Assembly: GCA_003482405.1 (NCBI GenBank)
Contig: DMZB01000090.1
Location: 1 to 7,755, forward strand
Reading direction: 5' to 3'
From: Lactobacillus sp.
Lineage (GTDB): Bacteria; Bacillota; Bacilli; Lactobacillales; Lactobacillaceae
Length of the DNA: 7,755 nt
Shown here piece by piece: positions 1 to 4,768 of this stretch. The notes under the pieces were generated by a model. It ran no database searches, was not told the DNA's origin, and was given only the letters and a program-made list of their open reading frames with translations. The position numbers and the translations under genes were made by a program. The stretch's first letter is position 1, and each line of letters opens with the position of its first letter.

Positions 1-1151
1 GTATTGATAAAATGGGCTTTTATACCCCACATTTAGTGTTGGATATGACTGATTTGGCACATGCTCGTGGCGATGATCCGGATAAATACCACATTGGAAT
101 CGGGCAGTCAGAAATGGCCGTGATGCCACTTACTCAAGATGTCGTGACGATGGCGGCCAATGCCGCTGACCAGATTCTTGATGATGCGGATCGTGCATCA
201 ATTGACTTGATCCTGTTTGCGACCGAGTCGGGGATTGATAATTCTAAGTCAGGCGCGGTCTATGTGCAACGGCTCCTCGGGCTAACAGAACACTCACGAG
301 CCATTGAGGTCAAACAAGCTTGCTACTCTGCTACAGCTGCCATTCAATTGGCGAAGGATTATGTCGCTGCTCACCCCAAAAGACGTGTCTTAGTGTTAGC
401 TAGCGATGTCGCACGTTACGGTCTCCAGACGCCAGGTGAAATTACGCAGGGGGGTGGTGCGGTTGCCATGGTCATCAGCGCTGAACCACAGATGATTGCG
501 ATCAGTGATGACAGTGTGTACTTGACGCAGGATGTAATGGATTTTTGGCGACCAGTTTACGCGACAGAAGCCCGCGTCGATGGCCATTTTTCTGCGAATA
601 TCTATATCGATTTCTTCACTGATGTGTGGACACGCTACAAACAAGCAACGCAGGAAAACATCGCCGACTTTGATGCGCTACTTTTTCACCTGCCATTTTC
701 AAAAATGGGCTTAAAGGCATTAAGAACGGTCTTGCCAGAGGATGAGGTTGCTAAACAGCGCTTGACGACGAACTTTGAGGCGGCCCGGTTATGGAATCGC
801 CACGTGGGTAATCTCTATACGGGTTCTTTGTACTTGAGCTTATTATCGTTGCTGGCAAACGGGCATTTGGTTGGCGGCGAACATTTGGGACTGTTCAGCT
901 ATGGTTCGGGTGCCGAAGGTGAATTTTACACGGCAACTGTGCAAGCAGATTATCACAATGGCTTTGACCAAAGTGCGATTCTTCAAGTTCTAAACAATCG
1001 GCAACAGGTCACAGTCGCGCAGTATGAACAGTTATTTGCAGATCAATTACCGACTGATGGCAGTACCAGAAAGCTTGACCCTGCGAATGATCCAGCGCGT
1101 TTCGTGCTTACAGGTATTGAAAATGAACAGCGCCAATATTCAGCGCATTAA
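1..1151 (+). CDS. mvaS: Hydroxymethylglutaryl-CoA synthase, 5'-truncated by the window edge
   Basis: Condenses acetyl-CoA with acetoacetyl-CoA to HMG-CoA, the entry to the mevalonate pathway that Gram-positive cocci and lactobacilli use for isoprenoid precursors; cytoplasmic. The ATG at 12 is probably not the start: the same frame stays open to base 1 and reads Ile-Asp-Lys before it, matching the family's N-terminus (IDKxGFYxP). Counting from that ATG, the catalytic residues are Glu72 (ATESGID), Cys104 (KQACYSA) and His226 (FHLPFSK). All three lie exactly 7 below Glu79, Cys111 and His233 of the Enterococcus faecalis enzyme, so about seven N-terminal residues, some nine bases, lie outside the window. 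The C-terminus is complete, ending in a region that includes the GSGAEGEFY motif (Gly-rich loop). It converges on the gene at 1323-1976 with a terminator between. Product assignment is secure; promoter and ribosome binding site are not visible. Confidence 0.96.
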   Translation, partial: IDKMGFYTPHLVLDMTDLAHARGDDPDKYHIGIGQSEMAVMPLTQDVVTMAANAADQILDDADRASIDLILFATESGIDNSKSGAVYVQRLLGLTEHSRAIEVKQACYSATAAIQLAKDYVAAHPKRRVLVLASDVARYGLQTPGEITQGGGAVAMVISAEPQMIAISDDSVYLTQDVMDFWRPVYATEARVDGHFSANIYIDFFTDVWTRYKQATQENIADFDALLFHLPFSKMGLKALRTVLPEDEVAKQRLTTNFEAARLWNRHVGNLYTGSLYLSLLSLLANGHLVGGEHLGLFSYGSGAEGEFYTATVQADYHNGFDQSAILQVLNNRQQVTVAQYEQLFADQLPTDGSTRKLDPANDPARFVLTGIENEQRQYSAH

Positions 1152-1185
1152 TCAAATTGTATCCTAACCAAAATAAGGCTTAATC

Positions 1186-1228
1186 AAAAACGATCCGATT
1201 CCTATTTTTCTGGAATCAGATCGTTTTT
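1186..1228. terminator. Intrinsic terminator, probably bidirectional
   Basis: The arms AAAAACGATC (1186-1195) and GATCGTTTTT (1219-1228) pair perfectly. After one C/A mismatch the stem continues with GATTCC (1197-1202) against GGAATC (1212-1217), around a 9-base loop. A run of five T ends the stem on the + strand, and the A-run at the left arm gives five T on the - strand. It lies 34 bases after the mvaS stop and about 95 bases beyond the stop of the converging gene, so it could end both transcripts. Confidence 0.9.
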
Positions 1229-1322
1229 AATTGAGCGGTGGTTTTGGTTTAATCTTTTGAAAGAGCAGTTTCTTTTGTGATTAATAGTGTTGACACCACC
1301 GTTGTCCTCGTAAAAATTTCGA

Positions 1323-1976
1323 TTATTTAGTGAAGTCGGTGGTCACTTTGCCGTTGGTGGCACTAAACAACACCTTGTTCGACTGGTCTGGACTCACTAA
1401 AACCAGGGTGTAGTCGCCTTCTAAGGCCTTGCTGATATTTGTTGATGAAGTTTGTAAGTTTTTTGCTAATGTTGGCCAATGTGCCTGTTCAGCCTCGTTT
1501 GGCTGTTTTTCTAAGGCCTTCAATGCCTTAACTGTATTCGTGTTGTGAGGCGTAATCGTGTAGGTCTTTTTAGCGCGATCAAACGACACCTTGCCCAAGG
1601 TCGAAAATGAGGAGGTTAGCTGTTCAGTCATTTGATCCTCTGCAGTGGACTTAGCAGCACTTTTTTGTTTCGCCGTTTGGCCATTGATGACGCCTGCATT
1701 CGGGTTAAACGTAGACGCGGCCTTAGCTAAGGAAGACTGTTCAGCAGCCGACGTTTGTGACGAACTGCTTTGACTGCTACGACTTGAGGCTTGGTTGCTG
1801 GCAGAGTTTGAATGATGCCAGACGGGTAACTTGACGATGCCGAAGCCTGTAATTAGAGCAAAAACAACCACTAAGGCAGTTGCAAACTTCCAAGTCCCGT
1901 AATTTTGAATCGAATTAAGTAAGTAAAATATAGCAAGGATTAAGGCAATCCCACCAAAAATTGCTAAGAAAATCAT
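1323..1976 (-). CDS. Membrane-anchored protein of unknown function with Ser-rich linker
   Basis: 217 residues; not recognised. The start ATG (1976-1974) is preceded by AGGGAG at 8 bases. Two hydrophobic segments are visible, about residues 1-21 and 30-49, the second ending in a VKLPVWHH stretch. Residues 55-88 form a low-complexity linker rich in Ser, Gln and Ala. Residues 89-217 look like a folded, charged domain with predicted beta-type stretches (KVSFD, TYTITP, YTLVLVSP, KVLFSATNGKVTTDF) around a helical Lys/Ala/Glu segment. Two membrane spans joined by a short loop would put both termini on the same side; the Ser-rich linker suggests, by inference, that the C-terminal domain is extracytoplasmic, but the topology is not certain. 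There is no lipobox or cell-wall sorting motif. It is a single gene between the convergent mvaS and a divergent small gene, with its own promoter. Confidence 0.8.
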   Translation of the reverse strand: MIFLAIFGGIALILAIFYLLNSIQNYGTWKFATALVVVFALITGFGIVKLPVWHHSNSASNQASSRSSQSSSSQTSAAEQSSLAKAASTFNPNAGVINGQTAKQKSAAKSTAEDQMTEQLTSSFSTLGKVSFDRAKKTYTITPHNTNTVKALKALEKQPNEAEQAHWPTLAKNLQTSSTNISKALEGDYTLVLVSPDQSNKVLFSATNGKVTTDFTK

Positions 1977-2012
1977 GAAGCCAACTCCCTTTTCTCTGTC
2001 GTGATGCTTTTT

Positions 2013-2041
2013 ATTTTACCATTGCCAGTCGAAAATATAAA
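2013..2041 (-). promoter_or_regulatory. Candidate promoter of the 1323-1976 gene
   Basis: Read on the - strand, TTTATA (2041-2036, 4 of 6 to the consensus -35) is 17 bases from TAAAAT (2018-2013, 5 of 6 to the -10), with TGG directly before the -10 giving an extended -10. The predicted transcript start is about 30 bases upstream of the start codon. Sequence match only. Confidence 0.55.
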
Positions 2042-2049
2042 AGGCGATG

Positions 2050-2067
2050 TTTATTATCCATAATAAA
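2050..2067. repeat. Perfect 8+8 palindrome between divergent genes, candidate operator
   Basis: TTTATTAT (2050-2057) and ATAATAAA (2060-2067) are perfect inverted copies separated by CC. The site lies in the divergent intergenic region, just upstream of the - strand -35 (2036-2041) and over the place where a -35 would be expected for the + strand TATAAT at 2082-2087. That position would suit a regulator of one or both genes. The region is very A+T-rich, so chance is a real alternative, and no regulator gene is adjacent. Confidence 0.35.
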
Positions 2068-2081
2068 ATTCGTATGATTAT

Positions 2082-2124
2082 TATAATTAAAAACGTTGAA
2101 TAAAAAATATGCTTGCGTTACACT
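2082..2124 (+). promoter_or_regulatory. Candidate promoter region of the small CxxC gene
   Basis: Two overlapping possibilities exist. A perfect TATAAT at 2082-2087 has no recognisable -35 at 16-19 bases. Alternatively TTGAAT (2096-2101) and TACACT (2119-2124) are 17 bases apart, each 4 of 6 to consensus. The leader to the start codon at 2174 would be about 80 or 45 bases. I cannot choose between them from sequence alone. Confidence 0.35.
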
Positions 2125-2173
2125 ATCCTTATTAGAAACACGGCATGGACAAAAACTTCAAGGAGGAGCCACT

Positions 2174-2422
2174 ATGACAGCAACTTTGACGCAGGGCAGT
2201 ATTGTTCGCTGCTCTCGATGTGATGACTTACAAAAGCCATTTTTAGGTAAAGTACTTAACCATTTGGCGCATCACGTGATTGTCCAAATAATTAATTTTG
2301 ACCCCATTGATCGTTATATGGTGTCTGTATTGGGCGGACAAGTGACATTAGCCACGGAACAGGTTCGTCCATTGCACATGATAAAAATAAATGGTAAAAA
2401 AGATCAAACGTCGCGAGGATGA
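2174..2422 (+). CDS. Small DUF2187-like protein with CxxC, function unknown
   Basis: 82 residues. The ATG at 2174 is chosen because AAGGAGG (2160-2166) sits 7 bases before it; the frame stays open upstream to a TTG at 2096, but that has no ribosome binding site. The protein begins with a short beta-like segment (GSIVRCSRCDD) carrying Cys13 and Cys16, then GKVLNHLAHHVIVQIINFDPIDRY and a stretch with VLGGQVTLATEQVRPL. This pattern of a small barrel-like fold with a V-x-I-x-x-(F/Y)-D-P core resembles the DUF2187 / KOW-like small proteins common in lactobacilli; that is recalled resemblance, not a search. The Cys pair with nearby His30, His33 and His34 could bind a metal, but this is speculative. 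No membrane segment or signal peptide. It is separated by 156 bases, including a promoter, from the downstream deoxyribosyltransferase gene. Confidence 0.7.
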   Translation: MTATLTQGSIVRCSRCDDLQKPFLGKVLNHLAHHVIVQIINFDPIDRYMVSVLGGQVTLATEQVRPLHMIKINGKKDQTSRG

Positions 2423-2471
2423 TTATGTAGCAATTGTTCTTATTTATTTTATTTGACGTAAAATAATCATC
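2418..2471. repeat. Inverted repeat spanning the stop codon of the small CxxC gene
   Basis: GATGATTAT (2418-2426) and ATAATCATC (2463-2471) are perfect 9-base inverted copies around 36 bases. An inner pair, ATTTTA (2446-2451) and TAAAAT (2459-2464), could form a competing hairpin. There is no T-run after the right arm, so this is a poor intrinsic terminator. It may be a weak 3' structure or chance in A+T-rich sequence. Confidence 0.3.
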
Positions 2472-2519
2472 AATTTAGCTTGTTCTCATGTTTCATTTGT
2501 GAATAATTATAATAAGATG

Positions 2520-2549
2520 TTGTCAGATCGTTCGTATTCGTCGTATACT
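2520..2549 (+). promoter_or_regulatory. Promoter of the deoxyribosyltransferase gene
   Basis: TTGTCA (2520-2525, 5 of 6) and TATACT (2544-2549, 5 of 6) are 18 bases apart. The predicted start of transcription near 2556 leaves a short leader of about 23 bases carrying the TAGGAGG ribosome binding site. Confidence 0.65.
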
Positions 2550-2578
2550 GAAGGTACAAATTTTAGGAGGAACGACCT

Positions 2579-3019
2579 GTGAAATCTATTTATTTAGCAA
2601 GTCCATTTTTTGACGAGGATCAAATTGATCGTGTTAAGCGTGTTGAAACGGCGTTGGATAACAACAAAACTGTGGGGGAGGTATTTAGCCCGCGAAAATC
2701 TCAGTTTCCTGAATTGACGTTTGGTAGTCCGGAATGGAAGTTAACTGCTTATAAACACGATTTAGATCATTTAAACGCAGCAGATGTTGTCGTGGCAGTA
2801 AGTGATTTTACAGATGAATCAGTAGATAGCGGCACAGCTTTTGAAATTGGTTATGCTGTCGCAAAGGAAAAGACGGTTGTGTTGGTTCACGAAAAATCCG
2901 GTTTAGTTAATCTGATGCTTGCTCAGGGAGCCAAGACGTATGTCGAACACGCTGAAGAATTAAAAGCTCTGAATTTTGACGAGCTCCCAGTTCAACAATA
3001 TAACGGTGAAGTCCAGTAG
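2579..3019 (+). CDS. Nucleoside 2-deoxyribosyltransferase
   Basis: Transfers 2-deoxyribose between nucleobases through a covalent enzyme-deoxyribose intermediate, in cytoplasmic nucleoside salvage. 146 residues, slightly shorter than the roughly 157-167 of the studied Lactobacillus enzymes. It starts at GTG 2579, with TAGGAGG (2564-2570) at 8 bases. Active-site residues align with those of the L. leichmannii enzyme: Tyr5 (IYLASPF), Asp61 (YKHDL), Asp83, the nucleophile Glu89 (DSGTAFEIGYA) and Asn111 (VNLML), corresponding to Tyr7, Asp72, Asp92, Glu98 and Asn123. The IYLxSPF start, the S-G-(T/S)-AFEIG block and the NLMxAQG segment look more like the purine-specific type I enzymes, but their longer N-terminal region is absent, so substrate range is unclear. 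The gene is monocistronic by its own promoter and the hairpin at 3124-3177. A broader NDT-superfamily hydrolase is the main alternative. Confidence 0.88.
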   Translation: MKSIYLASPFFDEDQIDRVKRVETALDNNKTVGEVFSPRKSQFPELTFGSPEWKLTAYKHDLDHLNAADVVVAVSDFTDESVDSGTAFEIGYAVAKEKTVVLVHEKSGLVNLMLAQGAKTYVEHAEELKALNFDELPVQQYNGEVQ

Positions 3020-3123
3020 TATTAAGTAGGGTACAATAATATCGAGTACGGTAATGTACAGCATTACAAGTAGGACACCGTGAGTAGGTCAGAGAGCTAA
3101 TCGTGACTAAATTTAGCCAACAT

Positions 3124-3177
3124 AAAAGCGCTAGTTATCATGTCTTTCAAGTTGAAAGCATAATGGCTAGCGCTTTT
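3124..3177. terminator. Long hairpin terminator between converging genes
   Basis: AAAAGCGCTAG (3124-3134) and CTAGCGCTTTT (3167-3177) pair over 11 bases. The stem continues inward through TTATCATG against CATAATGG with one C/A mismatch, a single bulged T (3143), and CTTTCAA (3144-3150) against TTGAAAG (3152-3158) at the tip. Four T end each strand. In a + strand RNA the TT opposite GG form G-U pairs; in a - strand RNA the same positions are A-C mismatches. It therefore fits best as the deoxyribosyltransferase terminator and secondarily as the lexA terminator. Confidence 0.8.
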
Positions 3178-3261
3178 CGATTGTTCGCTGCGATTATTCG
3201 CTATGAGCTGTTATTCCAGCGAGCTGTCGCATTTATGACTTAGTAATATATTGACTTAGTA
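3178..3261. repeat. Three successive short direct-repeat pairs downstream of lexA
   Basis: A 13-base unit CGATTGTTCGCTG (3178-3190) is followed directly by CGATTATTCGCTA (3191-3203), 11 of 13 identical. GAGCTGT occurs at 3205-3211 and 3221-3227, 16 bases apart. TGACTTAGTA occurs at 3236-3245 and 3252-3261, again 16 bases apart, the second copy covering the lexA stop codon. The region lies in the lexA 3' untranslated part. No known element is recognised. Confidence 0.4.
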
Positions 3262-3885
3262 TACAGAATCACGGTACAGTCCCACAACTTTTCCGAGAAT
3301 TGAAACGTTGTTTAAAATAATGGGAGCCATATTATCATTTTCTGGTTGGAGACGGTAATGGTCTGATTCCTTAAAGAAACGTTTACAAGTGGCTTCATTT
3401 TCATCTGTCATCGCAATGACGATATCACCATTATCAGCGTTTTGCTGGCGACGGACAATGACACGATCACCGGTTAAAATGCCCATATTGATCATACTGT
3501 CACCACGAATGGTGAGCATAAATAAATCGCCATCGTATTCATTAAGCTCCGGTGGCACAGGAAAATAATCGGTGGCATCCTGCACAGCTAGGATGGGTTC
3601 CCCAGCAGCGACGACACCGAGTACGGGAATCTCATTAGGCGTAGTTGAAACACCCAGCACTTCCAGACCGGCATCCGTCAATTCAATGGCGCGCGGTTTG
3701 GTGGGGTCTTTAACCAGTAAGCCCTTTTTTTGAAGACGGTCAATGTGGCCGTGAACAGTGGATGTAGATGATAAGTCGACTGCTTCGCCGATTTCACGAA
3801 CCGTCGGCGGATAACCTTTTTCATTTACACGTTCATAGATAAAGCGGAGTACAGCAATTTGTTTGCTTTCGGAACTTCTTGACAT
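3256..3885 (-). CDS. lexA: LexA repressor, SOS regulator with self-cleavage domain
   Basis: Represses DNA-damage genes as a dimer; RecA filaments on single-stranded DNA trigger its self-cleavage. 209 residues from the ATG at 3885-3883, the family's MSRSSESKQ start, with GAGGTG (3900-3895) at 9 bases. A GTG four codons upstream (3897-3895) is in frame but overlaps that ribosome binding site, so I do not use it. Residues 1-65 are the winged helix domain ([20 protein letters not shown] recognition region). The cleavage site is Ala94-Gly95 (GVVAAGEPI), the catalytic Ser is 130 (RGDSM) and the catalytic Lys is 168 (ATCKRF); all are intact. It is divergent from the ynzC-like gene, with a LexA box overlapping its own -35, as expected for autoregulation. 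Monocistronic: the gene beyond it is convergent. Confidence 0.97.
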   Translation of the reverse strand: MSRSSESKQIAVLRFIYERVNEKGYPPTVREIGEAVDLSSTSTVHGHIDRLQKKGLLVKDPTKPRAIELTDAGLEVLGVSTTPNEIPVLGVVAAGEPILAVQDATDYFPVPPELNEYDGDLFMLTIRGDSMINMGILTGDRVIVRRQQNADNGDIVIAMTDENEATCKRFFKESDHYRLQPENDNMAPIILNNVSILGKVVGLYRDSVY

Positions 3886-3911
3886 GTCCGTCAACACCTC
3901 GTCATAATTTT

Positions 3912-3973
3912 GCGTAGCCTCCGAACCGAATGTGAAAACGTGTTCGCGTTGTTTAGGATTAGCGGAGCTACGC
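3912..3973 (-). promoter_or_regulatory. GC-rich stem-loop in the lexA mRNA leader
   Basis: On the - strand GCGTAGCTCCG (3973-3963) can pair with CGGAGGCTACGC (3923-3912) over 11 bases with one bulged G, closing a 39-base loop. It fills most of the predicted leader (about 3982 to 3886) and ends 11 bases before the lexA ribosome binding site. No T-run follows, so it is not a standard terminator. It could stabilise the mRNA or affect translation; the function is inference. Confidence 0.45.
3933..3946 (-). promoter_or_regulatory. Possible second, weaker LexA box in the lexA leader
   Basis: On the - strand CGAACACGTTTTCA matches 12 of 14 positions of the Gram-positive LexA box CGAACRNRYGTTYG/C: the left half and centre are perfect, while the right half has two mismatches. 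It lies downstream of the lexA promoter, where a bound repressor could block elongation. It is a near-match only and may not bind. Confidence 0.3.
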
Positions 3974-3988
3974 CGTTTTCATAGTTAA

Positions 3989-4017
3989 AATTTAGCACAT
4001 TTTTGTGGTTTGGTCAA
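3989..4017 (-). promoter_or_regulatory. lexA promoter
   Basis: On the - strand TTGACC (4017-4012, 5 of 6) lies 17 bases from TAAATT (3994-3989, 4 of 6), with TGC before the -10 giving an extended -10. The -35 overlaps the LexA box at 4015-4028 by three bases, which fits autorepression. The leader would be about 97 bases. Confidence 0.65.
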
Positions 4018-4028
4018 ACAAATGTTCG
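4015..4028. promoter_or_regulatory. LexA box (SOS operator) between lexA and ynzC
   Basis: CAAACAAATGTTCG, read on the - strand as CGAACATTTGTTTG, matches 13 of 14 positions of the palindromic Gram-positive LexA consensus CGAACRNRYGTTYG (12 of 14 if the last base is taken as C, as in Bacillus). It overlaps the lexA -35 and ends 15 bases upstream of the ynzC -35, so direct control of lexA is the stronger inference and control of ynzC is plausible. Confidence 0.8.
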
Positions 4029-4043
4029 CTTTGTTTCAAATCT

Positions 4044-4073
4044 TTGCCACTTTTGCCTTTCTTCTTGTATAAT
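4044..4073 (+). promoter_or_regulatory. Promoter of the ynzC-like gene
   Basis: TTGCCA (4044-4049, 5 of 6) and a perfect TATAAT (4068-4073) are 18 bases apart. Transcription would start near 4080, leaving a leader of roughly 38 bases with AAAGGG (4103-4108) as the ribosome binding site. Confidence 0.75.
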
Positions 4074-4117
4074 GGTCAGTCGAAGCGAAGGTTTTATTAT
4101 AGAAAGGGCAGAAATCG

Positions 4118-4357
4118 ATGGAAGCAGAAAAATTACGTGCTCGAATTAATGAATTGGCCCACAAGCAAAAAACGAGTGGGTTGACTGAAGACGAAAAAAT
4201 TGAACAAAAGAAGTTGCGCGAAGAATTTTTAGCTAACTTTAAAAAAGCATTTCGTTCACAAGTTGAAATGATGCAGGTGTTTGATAAAAATGGTAATGAG
4301 GTCACGCCTGAAAAAGTGCGTCAGGTCCAAAGAAAAAAGGGCCTTCGTGACGATTAA
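4118..4357 (+). CDS. ynzC: DUF896 family protein, YnzC-like
   Basis: 79 residues, close to the B. subtilis YnzC size of 77. Almost wholly helical and highly charged: an N-terminal helix (EAEKLRARINELAHKQK), a turn (TSGLTEDE), then a long helix (KIEQKKLREEFLANFKKAF) and a tail with VFDKNGNEVTPEKVRQ. This is the DUF896 pattern of a small helical hairpin; no enzymatic residues and no membrane segment. The start ATG is 9 bases after AAAGGG. Molecular role is unknown. In B. subtilis ynzC is the third gene of the LexA-controlled yneA-yneB-ynzC operon divergent from lexA; here it is the first gene opposite lexA, with a LexA box between. The symbol follows that family and location. Confidence 0.9.
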   Translation: MEAEKLRARINELAHKQKTSGLTEDEKIEQKKLREEFLANFKKAFRSQVEMMQVFDKNGNEVTPEKVRQVQRKKGLRDD

Positions 4358-4368
4358 TTCACCTTTTT

Positions 4369-4391
4369 GCGATTAAAGGGTTTTCAATCGC
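4369..4391 (+). other. Weak hairpin between ynzC and yneF
   Basis: GCGATT (4369-4374) and AATCGC (4386-4391) form a 6-base stem with an 11-base loop, 12 bases after the ynzC stop, followed by an interrupted T-rich stretch. It is a poor terminator that may only attenuate. A weak promoter (TTTTCA 4381-4386, TAATAT 4404-4409, 17 apart) overlaps it, so yneF could be both cotranscribed with ynzC and separately started. Confidence 0.3.
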
Positions 4392-4448
4392 TGTTTTGTT
4401 GTGTAATATTATTTAATGTAATTTATCTATGGGAAGGAGGTTATTTCG

Positions 4449-4673
4449 ATGTCAACAGGGTTGTGGATTTTAATTGTTATTATCGCGGCAGTAGCCGGCG
4501 TTGTCGGTGGCTTCTTCTTTGCGCGCCGCTACATGCAAAACTACCTTAAGAATAATCCTCCGATTACTGAAGAAATGCTACGGACGATGATGCTGCAAAT
4601 GGGGCAAAAGCCTTCTGAGAAAAAGTTGAAGCAAATGCTGTCAACGATGCAGAGTCAAGCACGAAAGAGCTAA
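4449..4673 (+). CDS. yneF: UPF0154 family small membrane protein, YneF-like
   Basis: 74 residues. A single hydrophobic segment (about residues 5-25, [20 protein letters not shown]) is followed by a basic pair of Arg and a soluble tail, [25 protein letters not shown], the typical UPF0154 signature. Predicted N-out, C-in by the positive-inside rule. The start ATG has a strong AAGGAGG (4434-4440) at 8 bases. Function of the family is unknown. It follows the ynzC-like gene by 91 bases and ends at the terminator at 4695-4725. In B. subtilis yneF also lies downstream of ynzC, but with tkt and yneE between. Confidence 0.92.
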   Translation: MSTGLWILIVIIAAVAGVVGGFFFARRYMQNYLKNNPPITEEMLRTMMLQMGQKPSEKKLKQMLSTMQSQARKS

Positions 4674-4694
4674 TTTCGATATTTGTAATTGATT

Positions 4695-4725
4695 AAACGG
4701 GCTGGATTACTCCTGCCCGTTTTTT
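4695..4725 (+). terminator. Intrinsic terminator after yneF
   Basis: AAACGGGC (4695-4702) pairs perfectly with GCCCGTTT (4715-4722) around a 12-base loop, and the right arm runs into TTTTTT (4720-4725). It is 22 bases after the yneF stop and about 40 bases before the ABC transporter gene, separating the two transcription units. Confidence 0.92.
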
Positions 4726-4768
4726 ATGTGTTTTTAATTTTCAGTAGATTAGAAAGTTGGTGACCTTA

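Noticed and set aside
396..644. 82-codon open frame on the - strand inside mvaS
   Set aside because: Fully antisense to a conserved enzyme, with no ribosome binding site or recognisable protein features.
1236..1301. CGGTGGT (1236-1242) and ACCACCG (1295-1301) inverted pair
   Set aside because: Only 7 bases, 52 apart, without a T-run, and the gap already contains a good terminator nearby; probably chance.
1290..1316. Perfect TTGACA at 1290-1295 suggesting an antisense promoter into the 1323-1976 gene
   Set aside because: No acceptable -10 at 16-18 bases; the only TAAAAA is at 15 bases and weak.
2096..2173. TTG start giving a 26-residue N-terminal extension of the small CxxC protein
   Set aside because: No ribosome binding site before the TTG, whereas AAGGAGG sits at ideal distance from the ATG at 2174.
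3051..3067. GTAATG/CATTAC hairpin after the deoxyribosyltransferase gene
   Set aside because: A 6-base A+T-rich stem without T-run; the strong hairpin at 3124-3177 explains termination better.
4036..4305. 89-codon open frame on the - strand over ynzC
   Set aside because: Covers a conserved gene and its promoter in antisense; the protein reads as low-complexity noise.
4367..4549. 60-codon open frame on the + strand overlapping the start of yneF
   Set aside because: Out of frame with yneF, without a ribosome binding site, and not protein-like.
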